From contig WASQ01000065.1 in assembly GCA_009712185.1 (NCBI GenBank), positions 145,507 to 209,369 on the forward strand: 63,863 nt of DNA. Reading direction: 5' to 3'. Of the stretch, positions 47,526-57,351 are shown piece by piece. Position 1 is the stretch's first letter. Every line of letters starts with the position of its first letter. The stretch comes from Telmatospirillum sp. (GTDB lineage: Bacteria; Pseudomonadota; Alphaproteobacteria; Rhodospirillales; Magnetospirillaceae). The notes under the pieces are model-generated. The model worked only from the letters and a program-made list of their open reading frames with translations, was not told the origin of the DNA and did no database searches. A program made the translations under genes and the position numbers.

Positions 47526-47634
47526 GCCGATCCTCCTCCCCGGGAATGGTGGCCGCTCCCGCCCCTCCGGTCGGAGGGCAACGGGAAACGGTCAGGTCAA
47601 TGGCCCTTCTGCTCACACCCTGGTCCCTTTCCGG

Positions 47635-50313
47635 TCAGGCGGTGGCGTCCGAACGCTGGCCGAGGGCGGCCTGCGCCGCGGCCAGGCGCGCGATCGGCAC
47701 CCGGTAGGGCGAGCAGGACACATAGTTCAGTCCGACCCGCTGACAAAAGGCGATCGAGGCGGGATCGCCGCCATGCTCGCCGCAGATTCCGAGCTTCAGA
47801 TCCGGACGGGCCTTGCGCCCCCGTTCCGCCGCGATCTGGATCAGCTCGCCCACACCCTCCTGGTCCAGGCTGGCGAAAGGATCCCGCTCGAAGATTCCCT
47901 TCTGGCGATAGACCTCGATGAACGGACCGCTGTCGTCACGCGACATGCCGAGCGTCGTCTGGGTCAGATCGTTGGTGCCGAAGCTGAAGAACGCGGCCGA
48001 TTCCGCGATCGCCCCGGCGGTCAGGGCGGCGCGCGGAAGTTCGATCATCGTGCCGATCATGTAGGAGAGCGTGACCCCGGAGGCGGCGAACAGCTCCGCG
48101 GCCGTCTGCTCGATCATGGTTTTCAGAAGATCGAGCTCCTTCTTCGTGCCCACCAGCGGAATCATGATCTCGGGCGAAACCGGCTTGCCGGTCTTGCGCG
48201 TGACCTCGATGGCGGCCTCGAAGATGGCCCGGGCCTGCATTTCATAGATCTCGGGATAGGTGATACCCAGGCGGCAACCACGGTGCCCCAGCATCGGATT
48301 GGCTTCGTGAAGCTGGGCGTTGCGCGCCCGAAGCGCCGCCACGTCGGCCCCGGCCGCCTTCGCCACCTCCTCCATCTCGGCCTCGGTGCCGGGAAGGAAC
48401 TCGTGCAGCGGCGGAGCGAGCAGACGGACCGTCACCGGCAATCCGTCCATGATCTCGAACAGCTCGACGAAGTCATTCTTCTGGTAGGGCTGGATCTTGG
48501 CCAGAGCCTGACGGCGCCCGGCCTCATCGGCGGCCAGAATCATCTCGCGCACGGCAATGATCCGCGCCGGATCGAAGAACATGTGCTCCGTCCGGCACAG
48601 ACCGATGCCCTCCGCCCCGAAATGACGCGCGGTGCGGGCGTCGAGCGGGGTTTCGGCATTGGCCCGGACCCGGAGCTTGCGGATCTCGTCCACCCAGGTC
48701 ATCAGCGTGCCGAAATCGCCGGTCAGTTCGGGTTCCACGGTCGGAACCGAGCCCAGCATCACCTGGCCGGTCGATCCGTCGAGGGTGATCACGTCGCCCT
48801 CCCGGACTGTGATGTCCATCGACTTGAACTGCCTGCCCTTGTAGTCGATGCGCAGTTCTCCCGCACCGGCGACGCAGGGACGGCCCATGCCGCGGGCGAC
48901 CACGGCGGCGTGACTGGTCATCCCCCCGCGAGAGGTCAGGATGCCCTGGCTGACATGCATGCCGCCGATGTCCTCGGGACTGGTCTCGATGCGGACCAGG
49001 ATGACCTTTTCGCCGTTCTTGCTCCAGGTTTCGGCATCCTCGGCCGAGAACACCACGCGGCCCGAGGCGGCACCGGGCGACGCCGGCAGGCCATGAGCCA
49101 GAACCTTGCGCTCCGCCTTGGGATCGAGTGTCGGATGCAAAAGCTGATCAAGCGCTTCCGGTTCGATCCGCTGGACCGCCTTCTCCTTGCTGATCAGGCC
49201 CTCGCGCGCCATGTCAACGGCGATCTTGACGGCCGCCGCCGCGGTGCGCTTGCCGGTCCGCGTCTGCAACATCCACAGCTTGCCTTGCTGAACCGTGAAC
49301 TCCAGGTCCTGCATGTCGGTGAAATGCGCTTCCAGCTTGCGACGAACGTCATCGAGATCGCGATAGACGGCCGGCAGCACCTCCTCCATCGAGGGCAGGG
49401 TGGCGCTGGCGGCCATGCGCGCCGCCTTGGTCAGATATTGCGGCGTCCGGATGCCGGCGACGACGTCCTCGCCCTGGGCATTGACCAGATATTCGCCATA
49501 GAATTCCCTGGCGCCGGTCGAGGGATTGCGGGTGAAGGCGACGCCGGTGGCGCAGTCCTCGCCCATGTTGCCGAAGACCATCGCCTGGACGGTCACGGCG
49601 GTGCCCCAGTCGGCCGGAATATCATGCAGGCGCCGGTAGGTGATGGCCCGGTGGTTCATCCAGGACCCGAACACCGCGCCGATGGCGCCCCAAAGCTGGT
49701 CCTCGACCGACTGCGGGAACGGACGTCCCAGTTCCTCCTTGACCTTGGCCTTGTAGGCCACCACCACCGCCTTCCAGTCATCGGCCTTGAGGTCGGTGTC
49801 CTGACGGTAATCGTGGTCGTTCTTGTAGCTGTCGAGGATGTCCTCGAAATGCAGATGTTCGACGCCCAGCACCACATCCGAATACATCTGAATGAAACGG
49901 CGATAGCTGTCATAGGCGAAGCGCTCGTCATTGGAACGCCGGGCCAGGGCCTCGACCGTCTGATCGTTGAGACCGAGATTGAGGACCGTGTCCATCATCC
50001 CGGGCATCGACGCCCGGGCGCCCGACCGGACGGAGACCAGAAGCGGATTCTCGACGCTGCCGAAACTCGCGCCCATGATTGTCTCGACCTGCGACAGCGC
50101 GGCCTCGACCTGAGGCTTCAGGTCGGCCGGATAGGTCTGGTTGTTGGCGTAAAAGAACGTACAGACTTCGGTCGTAATGGAAAATCCGGGGGGAACCGGA
50201 AGGCCAAGATTCGCCATCTCGGCGAGATTGGCCCCTTTGCCGCCCAGAAGATTCTTCATCTCCGAACGACCTTCCGCGGTTCCGCCACCGAATGTGTAAA
50301 CCCATTTGGTCAT
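47635..50313 (-). CDS. ppdK: Pyruvate, phosphate dikinase
   Basis: 892 aa, full length. Starts MTKWVYTFGGGTAEGRSEMKNLLGGKGANLAEM, the nucleotide-binding domain. The phospho-histidine swivelling domain shows GGMTSHAAVVARGMGRPCVAG near 460. The C-terminal PEP/pyruvate TIM barrel contains GICGEHGGDPAS. Converts pyruvate, ATP and phosphate to PEP, AMP and PPi; useful for gluconeogenesis in photoheterotrophs. Confidence 0.97.
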   Translation of the reverse strand: MTKWVYTFGGGTAEGRSEMKNLLGGKGANLAEMANLGLPVPPGFSITTEVCTFFYANNQTYPADLKPQVEAALSQVETIMGASFGSVENPLLVSVRSGARASMPGMMDTVLNLGLNDQTVEALARRSNDERFAYDSYRRFIQMYSDVVLGVEHLHFEDILDSYKNDHDYRQDTDLKADDWKAVVVAYKAKVKEELGRPFPQSVEDQLWGAIGAVFGSWMNHRAITYRRLHDIPADWGTAVTVQAMVFGNMGEDCATGVAFTRNPSTGAREFYGEYLVNAQGEDVVAGIRTPQYLTKAARMAASATLPSMEEVLPAVYRDLDDVRRKLEAHFTDMQDLEFTVQQGKLWMLQTRTGKRTAAAAVKIAVDMAREGLISKEKAVQRIEPEALDQLLHPTLDPKAERKVLAHGLPASPGAASGRVVFSAEDAETWSKNGEKVILVRIETSPEDIGGMHVSQGILTSRGGMTSHAAVVARGMGRPCVAGAGELRIDYKGRQFKSMDITVREGDVITLDGSTGQVMLGSVPTVEPELTGDFGTLMTWVDEIRKLRVRANAETPLDARTARHFGAEGIGLCRTEHMFFDPARIIAVREMILAADEAGRRQALAKIQPYQKNDFVELFEIMDGLPVTVRLLAPPLHEFLPGTEAEMEEVAKAAGADVAALRARNAQLHEANPMLGHRGCRLGITYPEIYEMQARAIFEAAIEVTRKTGKPVSPEIMIPLVGTKKELDLLKTMIEQTAAELFAASGVTLSYMIGTMIELPRAALTAGAIAESAAFFSFGTNDLTQTTLGMSRDDSGPFIEVYRQKGIFERDPFASLDQEGVGELIQIAAERGRKARPDLKLGICGEHGGDPASIAFCQRVGLNYVSCSPYRVPIARLAAAQAALGQRSDATA

Positions 50314-50445
50314 TTAAGGCTCCTCCCAGCGCATTTGACCGCGATCCCTCCGCGACACCCCTCTCCCGGGCATCGCGGACGGATCACCTATGGTAACACT
50401 TTCTCGATTTTGTGCCTCGCCCGGACCGACATCCAGGGCCGGGAA

Positions 50446-50470
50446 CACCGCGGAGGGATCCCCCGCGGTG
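50446..50470 (-). terminator. Hairpin in the glyS-ppdK gap
   Basis: CACCGCGG at 50446-50453 with CCGCGGTG at 50463-50470; the intervening part includes the palindrome GGGATCCC. It lies 50 nt after glyS on the transcribed strand. There is no T-tract, so intrinsic termination is uncertain. Confidence 0.4.
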
Positions 50471-50519
50471 CCCGTCCGGCCCGGATCAGACCGCCGGCCG
50501 GACGATCACGATCCCACCT

Positions 50520-52586
50520 TCACCCTTCGATCTTTGAAAAGTCCGCGATCGCCTCCATGGTCTGGCCGATCCCGGACAACAGGCGCAGCCGGTTCTGGCG
50601 AACCGCGGCCTCGTCGCAATTCACCGTCACCTTCTCGAAGAAGGCGTCGACGGGTTCGCGCAGGCGGGCCAGGGCCGCCATGGCGCCTGCGAAATCCTCC
50701 GCCGCCAGAGCGGGAGCCACGGCCATGCGAACCGCCGCCAGACCGTCGCCCAGCGCCTTCTCCTCAGGCGCCTCCAGCAGAGCCGGATCGACCGCCCCGC
50801 CATGGGAGCCGCCGTCCTTCTTTTCCTCGATCCGGACGATGTTGGCCGCCCGGCGATAGGCGGTCACCAGATTGGCGCCGTCCTCGCTGGCAAGAAAATC
50901 CTTGAGCGCGTCGACGCGGGCCAGCAGGCGCACAAGATCATCGCCGCCCCCCAGGGCGAACACGGCGGAGATCAGATCGTGCCGGACCCCCTTTTCGCGC
51001 AGATGGACCTTGAGGCGGTCGGCGAAGAAATCCAGCAGATCGTCGGCCGTCCGTTCGGCCGTGAGGCTGAGGGAGTCCTTAAACGCCCGATGCGCGGCCA
51101 GGAACAGCGGGCGGAGCGGCAGACGCAGGCCGTTTTCGAGAACAAGCCGGATAACGCCCAGCGCGGCGCGGCGCAGCGCGAACGGGTCTTTGGATCCGGT
51201 CGGTTTTTCATCGATGGCGAAAAAGCCGACGAGGGAGTCGATCTTGTCCGCCAGCGCCACGGCGATCGACACCGGCGCGGTCGGGCAGCGGTCGTTCGGT
51301 CCCTGCGGCGCGTAATGGTCGGCGATGGCCTCCGCTACGGCCGGCACCTCGCCGTCATTGACGGCGTAATAGCGGCCCATGACCCCCTGCAACTCGGGGA
51401 ACTCGCCCACCATTTCCGAGGACAGGTCCGCCTTGGCGAGACGGGCGGCCCGCCCGGCCTCCAGGGCATCGGCCCCGATCGCACCCGCGATCACGGCGGC
51501 CAGCGCGCTCACCCGTTCGACCTTGTCGGCCATGGTGCCGAGCTTCGCGTAATAAAGCCGCTCGGCCAGCTTGGGCAGGCGCGATTCCAGGCGATGCCGG
51601 CGGTCGGTGTCCCAGAAGAACTTGGCGTCCGAAAGGCGTGCCCGCAGCACGCGCTCATTGCCGGCGACAATCGCCTTGCCGCCGTCCCGGGCCTCCATAT
51701 TGGCGACCACCAGGAAGCGGTTGGCGAGGCGGCCGTCCGCTTTCAGCAGCGAGAAATATTTCTGGTGCGACCGCATGGAGGTGATCAGCACCTCGTCCGG
51801 AACGTCCATGAAGGCCTGATCAATGGTGCCGACAAGAACGACCGGCCATTCCACGAGGCCGGTCACCTCCGCCAGCAGACCGTCGTCGCGACGCAGCACC
51901 AACCCTTCCTTCCGGGCGGCCGCCTCCGCCTGACGCAGGATCGCGTCGCGGCGCAGGGCCGGGTCCAGCATCACCCTGGCGGTGGCCAGACGGGCGCTGT
52001 AGTCGGAAAAACCGACGACATCGAAGGCATCGGGCGCCATGAAGCGATGGCCGCGGCTGGTCGCGCCGGCCTGAACCGCGCCGAACGAGATCGGGACCAC
52101 GCGGCCGTCGAACAGCGCCAGAATGCTTTGCAGAGGACGGATCCACCGTTCGGACCGGGAACCCCAGCGCATGGATTTCGGCCAGGGGAAGTCGGCCATG
52201 GTCTGCTCGACCACGGCTTTGAGGACGTCGGCGGTGGGCTGTCCCTTGCGCGAGATCACCGCGAAATAGAACACGCCCTTGCCGGTATCGCGCTGCTCGC
52301 AGTCGGCCAGGGCGATACCCGCGCCCTTCAGGAATCCCTCCAGCGCCTGGGCCGGCGCGCCGACGCGCGGGCCGCGCCGTTCCTCGGACACGTCCGGGGT
52401 GGCGGCCGGCAGGCCGTCGATCACCAGAACCAGCCGGCGCGGCGTGACAAGCGACCGCACCGAGCCGAAGTCCAGCCCATGCTTCCTCAGACCGTCGACG
52501 ACAAGCTGCTCCAGGTCCTGGGCCGCGCGGGCCTGCATACGGGCGGGAATTTCCTCGGAAAACAGTTCAAGCAGAAACTCGGCCAT
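50520..52586 (-). CDS. glyS: Glycyl-tRNA synthetase beta subunit
   Basis: 688 aa, full length for the bacterial alpha2beta2 enzyme. Starts [25 protein letters not shown], and the C-terminal part is the anticodon-binding domain ([27 protein letters not shown]). Charges tRNA-Gly with GlyQ. It is 3 nt downstream of glyQ. Confidence 0.97.
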   Translation of the reverse strand: MAEFLLELFSEEIPARMQARAAQDLEQLVVDGLRKHGLDFGSVRSLVTPRRLVLVIDGLPAATPDVSEERRGPRVGAPAQALEGFLKGAGIALADCEQRDTGKGVFYFAVISRKGQPTADVLKAVVEQTMADFPWPKSMRWGSRSERWIRPLQSILALFDGRVVPISFGAVQAGATSRGHRFMAPDAFDVVGFSDYSARLATARVMLDPALRRDAILRQAEAAARKEGLVLRRDDGLLAEVTGLVEWPVVLVGTIDQAFMDVPDEVLITSMRSHQKYFSLLKADGRLANRFLVVANMEARDGGKAIVAGNERVLRARLSDAKFFWDTDRRHRLESRLPKLAERLYYAKLGTMADKVERVSALAAVIAGAIGADALEAGRAARLAKADLSSEMVGEFPELQGVMGRYYAVNDGEVPAVAEAIADHYAPQGPNDRCPTAPVSIAVALADKIDSLVGFFAIDEKPTGSKDPFALRRAALGVIRLVLENGLRLPLRPLFLAAHRAFKDSLSLTAERTADDLLDFFADRLKVHLREKGVRHDLISAVFALGGGDDLVRLLARVDALKDFLASEDGANLVTAYRRAANIVRIEEKKDGGSHGGAVDPALLEAPEEKALGDGLAAVRMAVAPALAAEDFAGAMAALARLREPVDAFFEKVTVNCDEAAVRQNRLRLLSGIGQTMEAIADFSKIEG

Positions 52587-52589
52587 GGC

Positions 52590-53471
52590 TCAGGCCTCCC
52601 CTTTGGCGGCGCGGGCCTCTTGGGACCGCGTCCAGCCTTCGCAGCAGGCTTTCGCCAGCGCCCGGACGCGGCCGATATAGGCCTGACGCTCCGTCACCGA
52701 GATGACCCCCCGGGCGTCCAGCAGATTGAACCGGTGGCTGGCCTTGATGCATTGGTCATAGGCCGGCAGGGCAAGCCCGGCGGACAGCAGGGACTGGCAT
52801 TCCTTTTCGGCGTCGAGGAAATGGCGCAGCAGCATTTCGGTATCGGCATATTCGAAATTGTGGGCCGAATATTCCTGTTCGGCCTGCAGGAAGATGTCGC
52901 CGTAGCGGACACCGGCACCGTTGAAGTCGAGATCATAGACGTTCTCGCCCCCCTGGATATACATCGCCAGACGCTCGAGCCCGTAGGTCAGCTCCACCGC
53001 GCCCGGATCGCATTCGATGCCGCCGACCTGCTGGAAATAGGTGAACTGCGTCACCTCCATGCCATCGCACCAGACTTCCCAGCCAAGGCCCCAGGCGCCC
53101 AGCGTCGGGCTTTCCCAGTCGTCCTCGACGAAACGGATGTCATGGGCCGACGGATCGATGCCGAGACGGCGCAGGCTTTCGAGATAAAGCTCCTGGCTGT
53201 TCTCCGGCGACGGCTTCAACAGCGCTTGGAACTGGTAATAGTGCTGGAGCCGGTTGGGATTTTCGCCATAACGCCCGTCCTTCGGCCGGCGGGAGGGCTG
53301 CACATAGGCAGCCCGCCAGGGCTCGCGGCCCAGCGCACGCAATGTCGTCGCCGGGTGAAAGGTTCCGGCACCGACCTCCATGTCATAGGGCTGAAGGATG
53401 ACACATCCCTGCTCGGCCCAGAAGGACTGCAGGGTCAGGATAAGGGATTGAAAACTTGGCTTGGAAGCCAT
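52590..53471 (-). CDS. glyQ: Glycyl-tRNA synthetase alpha subunit
   Basis: 293 aa. Family core [35 protein letters not shown] at residues 14-48, with the class II motif 2 region [17 protein letters not shown]. Forms the catalytic alpha subunit. A 519-bp region with an AT-rich part, likely its promoter, lies upstream. Confidence 0.97.
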   Translation of the reverse strand: MASKPSFQSLILTLQSFWAEQGCVILQPYDMEVGAGTFHPATTLRALGREPWRAAYVQPSRRPKDGRYGENPNRLQHYYQFQALLKPSPENSQELYLESLRRLGIDPSAHDIRFVEDDWESPTLGAWGLGWEVWCDGMEVTQFTYFQQVGGIECDPGAVELTYGLERLAMYIQGGENVYDLDFNGAGVRYGDIFLQAEQEYSAHNFEYADTEMLLRHFLDAEKECQSLLSAGLALPAYDQCIKASHRFNLLDARGVISVTERQAYIGRVRALAKACCEGWTRSQEARAAKGEA

Positions 53472-53990
53472 CGTTTACCGCCGCCGATCAAAAGAGTCCC
53501 GAAAAAGAATGCAGCAACTTAAGCGGCGCCTTTTCGCCGGTCAAGCGCGGCAAGCCCTTTTCACGCCGGAGTGGTGCGGTCCCGCCCGCCCCGGCGGATT
53601 GCCCTCCTTCCGCATCGCCCCCGGACGACGGCGGAAAACCGGCTTTATTAGATGGCTTTTTATCTAAATTTGAATCAATTGCATCTAAAATAAAATGAGA
53701 ATTCATGCTAAATAAAATTACTTGAATTATACGTCCCCCAAAGTAGATTGGGGTGTGACGTCAGTCACTGACGGCCCGCAAAAAACAAAGATACGCTGGG
53801 CACAGAGTTCAGGGAAAAAGTTACCGGCAGCAGTATGGCTCCACAGGGTATCGTGGGGCGCCAGCCCTCCCCGCCTTTCGTCTCCGGCGAGACCCACACC
53901 CTTCAAGGCGGGGAGGGCTGCGACTGCGTCGCGATCCGTCCCTTTTCTTCCCGACAGCACCGGCCTCCAACTCCGACAACGCGCCCCGCC
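53472..53990. other. 519-bp gap with AT-rich block and palindromes
   Basis: Between glyQ and the convergently oriented end of the methylase gene. An AT-rich block at about 53640-53740, unusual for this GC-rich window, holds repeated TTTAGAT on the minus strand and probably the glyQ promoter. CGTCAGTCACTGACG (53759-53773) is a perfect 15-bp palindrome. A 72-codon minus-strand frame (53488-53706) has no ribosome site and is not supported. Confidence 0.55.
53862..53920. repeat. 16-bp inverted repeat with 27-nt loop
   Basis: CAGCCCTCCCCGCCTT (53862-53877) and its complement (53905-53920). It lies 70 nt after the stop of the methylase gene, so it could fold at the end of that transcript, but there is no T-tract. 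Confidence 0.6.
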
Positions 53991-54725
53991 TCAGACCAGG
54001 GCCGCGCCCCGGCGCAGAACCGCCTCCGCCGGCGGCGTATAGCGTCCGTCATCCTCATGCAGGACCAGTCCGGGCAGCAGGGCGAGCGGCGTCTGGATCC
54101 CTTTCCGTCCGAGGACGAGAACCCGTTTGGCCGGACGCCCCCGCTTCGGCCACAGCGGGAACACGGTGATTTCGCCGATGCGCCCTTTCAGCGCCGACAG
54201 CAGATCGTCCAGCCGGTCGGCGCGGTGAATCACCACCAGCGTCCCCTTCGGCTGAAGCATATTGGCGGCAAATCTCATCCAGGCGGCGAGATCGACATCC
54301 CCCTCCTGATTGGCGGCGGCCTTCGACGCGTTGGGCGAGGCCCGTCCGGCGTCGGCGCTCTGATAGGGCGGATTGGTCATGACATGGTGGAAGCTGCCGG
54401 GCGACAGACGGGGTGGCGGGGCCTGCACGGTTCCGATCATCGCCTCGACCCGGCCGGCAAGGCCGTTGGCGGCGATATTCTCGCGGGCAAGCGCCACGAG
54501 GTCCCCCTGCATCTCGAGCCCGGTGATGCGCACGCCGGGCACGCGGGCGGCCAGGCAGAGCGACGCGGCACCGGCGCCGCTGCCGATGTCGAGCACCGTC
54601 TGGCCGTTTTCGGCCGGCACGGCCGCCGCCAGAAAAACCGGATCGATGGCGGCGCGATAACCATCGGCGGGCTGGAAAAACCGGACCCTGCCGTCGAGCA
54701 ATGTGTCTTCGCTGATCCCGGACAT
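53991..54725 (-). CDS. TrmN6-like tRNA1(Val) adenine-N6 methyltransferase
   Basis: 244 aa. Rossmann SAM site VLDIGSGAGAASL at about 44-56 and the amino-methylase motif NPPYQS at 118-123. QPADGYRAAIDPVFLAAAV matches TrmN6/YfiC-type enzymes. Likely methylates A37 of a tRNA, but related enzymes act on proteins or rRNA. Start at 54725 follows GAGTGG. It is divergent from the prenyl synthase. Confidence 0.82.
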   Translation of the reverse strand: MSGISEDTLLDGRVRFFQPADGYRAAIDPVFLAAAVPAENGQTVLDIGSGAGAASLCLAARVPGVRITGLEMQGDLVALARENIAANGLAGRVEAMIGTVQAPPPRLSPGSFHHVMTNPPYQSADAGRASPNASKAAANQEGDVDLAAWMRFAANMLQPKGTLVVIHRADRLDDLLSALKGRIGEITVFPLWPKRGRPAKRVLVLGRKGIQTPLALLPGLVLHEDDGRYTPPAEAVLRRGAALV

Positions 54726-54896
54726 GGAACCACTCAATTTTTGAATGAACGTTCCGCGAAGCGATGGTGCCGGCGGGACAAATCGGTTGTAACCTTGACC
54801 GTCCGGGCGGCGCAACACTATGCTCGCCGCGCCGTCACAAGCGTGACAAACAGTTTAAAATATGTGGCCGATAAAGTTCCTGTGGGGAGACAGACA

Positions 54897-55922
54897 GTGG
54901 CGATCGTCGTGAACCTGGAAAACGAGCGTGGCAGGAAGGGGGCATCCCTCGACGCCCTGACCGCGTTGGTCAGCGATGATCTGGCCAAAGTCAACACGAC
55001 CATCGTTGAGCGCATGCACAGCCCGGTGGCACTGATCCCCCAATTGGCCGGCCATATCATCGCGGCCGGTGGCAAGCGCCTGCGGCCGATGCTGACGCTG
55101 GCATCGGCCAAGCTGTGCGGCCATCAGGGGCAGCGTCATGTCCATCTTGCCGCCTGCGTCGAATTCATCCATACCGCGACGCTTCTCCATGACGACGTCG
55201 TCGACGACAGCTCTCTGCGCCGCGGCCTCGCCAGCGCCAATGCCGTCTGGGGCAACAAGCCGTCGGTCCTGGTGGGCGACTTCCTGTTCAGCCGCGCCTT
55301 CGAACTGATGGTGGAGGACGGCTCCCTCCAGGTTCTCGCGATCCTGTCGCGGGCGTCCTCGGTTCTGGCCGAGGGCGAGGTGCTGCAACTGGTGACCGCC
55401 AACGACACCGGCACCAGCGAGGACGCCTATCTGGACGTCATCCGGGCCAAGACCGCGACGCTGTTCGCCGCCGCCTGCCAGATCGGCGCCGTCCTGTCGG
55501 ACCGCCCCAAGGTCGAGGAGCAGGCCCTGGAGAGCTATGGCCTCAATCTGGGCATCGCCTTCCAGCTCATCGACGACGTGCTCGACTATTCCGCCAAACA
55601 GGAAAAGCTGGGCAAGGCCCTGGGCGACGACTTCCGCGAGGGCAAGATCACGCTGCCGGTCATCCTGGCCTTCCGCCGCGGCGACGACGAGGAACGCACG
55701 TTCTGGCGGCGGACGCTGGAGACCCTGGAACAGGCCGAGGACGGATCGGACCTCCGACAGGCGCTGAAGCTGATGGAGAAGCACCAGAGCCTCGCGGACA
55801 CGGTCAAGCGGGCCCGCCATTACGGCGCCATCGCCCGCGACGCGCTCGGCATCTTCCCGGAGAGCCCCGCCAAGGCCGCGCTGGTCGATATTATCGATTT
55901 CTGCATCGAAAGAGCGTTTTAG
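54897..55922 (+). CDS. ispB: Long-chain polyprenyl diphosphate synthase (ubiquinone side chain)
   Basis: 341 aa. First aspartate-rich motif DDVVDD at 99-104 and second DDVLD at 225-229; GGKRLRPML at about 59-67 binds the diphosphate. Extends farnesyl diphosphate to C40-C50 chains for quinones. A GTG start at 54897, with GGGGAGA 7 nt upstream, is chosen; the open frame upstream is antisense to the methylase. Chain length cannot be told from sequence. Confidence 0.92.
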   Translation: MAIVVNLENERGRKGASLDALTALVSDDLAKVNTTIVERMHSPVALIPQLAGHIIAAGGKRLRPMLTLASAKLCGHQGQRHVHLAACVEFIHTATLLHDDVVDDSSLRRGLASANAVWGNKPSVLVGDFLFSRAFELMVEDGSLQVLAILSRASSVLAEGEVLQLVTANDTGTSEDAYLDVIRAKTATLFAAACQIGAVLSDRPKVEEQALESYGLNLGIAFQLIDDVLDYSAKQEKLGKALGDDFREGKITLPVILAFRRGDDEERTFWRRTLETLEQAEDGSDLRQALKLMEKHQSLADTVKRARHYGAIARDALGIFPESPAKAALVDIIDFCIERAF

Positions 55923-55936
55923 GGCAAATTTCCCGT

Positions 55937-55965
55937 TTGCGATCTGCGAACAATGGCGTTATAAG
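55937..55965 (+). promoter_or_regulatory. tRNA-Pro promoter
   Basis: TTGCGA (55937-55942), spacer 17, TATAAG (55960-55965). Start predicted near 55972, a 55-nt leader before the tRNA. Confidence 0.65.
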
Positions 55966-56026
55966 GTGCGCCTCGCCGGCCAAACCCGGCGATTTCGAAA
56001 GGGTCGCGCACTTTACGCGCTCATGC

Positions 56027-56103
56027 CGGAGTGTAGCTCAGCCTGGTAGAGCACTGTCTTCGGGAGGCAGGGGCCGGAGGTTCGAATCCTCTCACTCCGA
56101 CCA
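56027..56103 (+). tRNA. tRNA-Pro (anticodon CGG), probable phage attachment gene
   Basis: 77 nt including CCA. Acceptor CGGAGTG/CACTCCG, D-arm TAGCTCAGCCTGGTAGAGCA. Anticodon stem CTGTC/GGCAG around the loop TTCGGGA gives CGG. T-arm GGAGGTTCGAATCCTCT. Phage genes start less than 200 bp downstream, so the tRNA 3' end is the likely attachment core. Confidence 0.97.
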
Positions 56104-56119
56104 GATATATCAAAGGGTT

Positions 56120-56152
56120 AAGGAGCCGCTCCAGAGCGGCCCCTTCCTTTTT
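56120..56152 (+). terminator. Rho-independent terminator after tRNA-Pro
   Basis: GCCGCTC-CA-GAGCGGC at 56125-56140 extended by AAGGA/CCCTT pairing, then CTTCCTTTTT. It ends the tRNA transcript and separates it from the convergent phage lysis genes. Confidence 0.8.
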
Positions 56153-56173
56153 GGGGCAGTATCTGGGGCAGTA
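56153..56173. repeat. Short direct repeat GGGGCAGTA at the tRNA-prophage junction
   Basis: GGGGCAGTA occurs at 56153-56161 and 56165-56173, 12 bp apart. Repeats of this sort beside a tRNA can be integrase or excisionase arm sites. This is a position-based suggestion only; the matching att end lies outside the window. Confidence 0.35.
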
Positions 56174-56252
56174 ACGTCTCAAATTCGCACCGCAACCGCC
56201 GCGACTGTCAGGACGGCGCCGCAACGGTCGTCGCCCTGACAGCCACGCCGGT

Positions 56253-56504
56253 TTATTGCGGCGCTGGGGTCGGCACCGGGGCCGGAGTATCGGTCCTGGT
56301 TCCGGCCGACGTGCCATTCGATCCGGCCGCTCCGGTCGCGCCGACGGAGTTGGCCCGGACATAGTCGGTCTTCACCGTCCAGCCCGGGGCGACGACTTCC
56401 TGATGAACACTGACCGTCGCGGGATCCTTCGCGAGCTCGGCGATAGTCGATGAGCACCCAGACAGCAGGATCAGCGCCAGGGCGCAGAGAAACAGGTTAC
56501 GCAT
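56253..56504 (-). CDS. Small phage lipoprotein, spanin-like
   Basis: 83 aa. MRNLFLCALALILLSGCSS has a lipobox LSGC (about 14-17), so Cys17 is lipidated; the rest is Ala/Thr/Pro-rich. Size, anchor and place after holin and endolysin suggest an Rz1-type outer-membrane spanin. TGAGGCC precedes the ATG. Overlaps the next gene by 8 nt. Confidence 0.65.
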   Translation of the reverse strand: MRNLFLCALALILLSGCSSTIAELAKDPATVSVHQEVVAPGWTVKTDYVRANSVGATGAAGSNGTSAGTRTDTPAPVPTPAPQ

Positions 56505-56835
56505 TGGAGGCCTCATGAATAATGGGGGTCGGGGCGGTGGTGGAAACGGCCTGCGGTGCGGCCAGGGCCGCTTTAAGGGCGGACACCTCCTTGAGCAGGT
56601 CATCGATGGTCGGCTTTTCGGGGACCGGGATGCCGATCTCCTTGGCCCGGCCGTAGAGGCCGGCGAACACCTCAAGACCATGGTAGATCCGGCCCCAGGT
56701 GGTATTGGGCGCCGGGGTGGCGGTGGTGGAAACGATGTGACTGACCAGGAATGACCCGATCAGCACCAGCATGATGATGTCCTGCATGGCAGCCGGCAGG
56801 CGCAGGAACAGCTCCACAAACCAAGTGGTGTCCAT
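56497..56835 (-). CDS. Phage membrane protein, holin or spanin partner
   Basis: 112 aa. One N-terminal helix (about 18-38, MQDIIMLVLIGSFLVSHIVST), then a short helical segment (LLKEVSALKAALAAP) able to form a coiled coil. This topology suits an inner-membrane spanin (Rz-like) or a one-helix holin. It sits between the endolysin-like gene and the lipoprotein. Confidence 0.55.
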   Translation of the reverse strand: MDTTWFVELFLRLPAAMQDIIMLVLIGSFLVSHIVSTTATPAPNTTWGRIYHGLEVFAGLYGRAKEIGIPVPEKPTIDDLLKEVSALKAALAAPQAVSTTAPTPIIHEASNA

Positions 56836-56865
56836 GGCGGTAATCCTTTGTTTGATGAGGAGAGA

Positions 56866-57351
56866 TCAGGCGAACGGCTGGCCGTCGGTCGCGGCGTGCC
56901 AGTTGGAGATGTACTGACCGACGGTCGCCGCGCCGGCCGGTGTGTTGTAAAAGCGCTTGTAGAAAGCCGCCTGGGCCTCGATGTCTCCGGCCGGCGGCAG
57001 GCTGGCCGGCGCCCGCCAATAGACCAGCCGGGCCATTGCGCAGGCATAGGCAAGGTTCGTCACCAGTTGTTGGCGCCGGTCGCAGGTCGCCGGCAGCAGG
57101 GCCTTCACCCGGGCGGCCAGATCGGGCTTGCCGGTCAGGGTGTTCGTCCACAGGTCATCATGGGTAGCCGGCTCCATTTGCCACGGGCCGAGTGCCGGGC
57201 CGCCGATCTGGGCGAGGTATCGGCCGCATCGGCTTTCCTGGGCGGCGGTGCCCAGCATCAACTGCTCGGCCGCGGGGCCGCCCAGTCCTATCGCAGTCAA
57301 GGTCGGTCGGATGACCAGCTTCATGAGCTGGCCGGGGTCAATGCCTGTCAT
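56866..57351 (-). CDS. Phage endolysin-like protein (transglycosylase-like)
   Basis: 161 aa. MLGTAAQESRCGRYLAQIGGPALGPWQMEP resembles the Glu-containing helix and active-site loop of phage lysozyme-like/transglycosylase proteins (Glu in AAQES). No signal peptide. The start at 57351, with GGAGG 5 nt upstream, overlaps the holin gene by 4 nt, giving the classic holin-endolysin pair. Family assignment is by motif and context. Confidence 0.65.
   Translation of the reverse strand: MTGIDPGQLMKLVIRPTLTAIGLGGPAAEQLMLGTAAQESRCGRYLAQIGGPALGPWQMEPATHDDLWTNTLTGKPDLAARVKALLPATCDRRQQLVTNLAYACAMARLVYWRAPASLPPAGDIEAQAAFYKRFYNTPAGAATVGQYISNWHAATDGQPFA

Noticed and set aside
53488-53706. 72-codon minus-strand frame upstream of glyQ
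   Set aside because: No ribosome site, mixed composition, and it covers the likely glyQ promoter.
56021-56362. Minus-strand frame of 113 codons with GVRGFEPPAPASRRQCSTRLSYTP
   Set aside because: Antisense translation of tRNA-Pro and its terminator, another common artefact.
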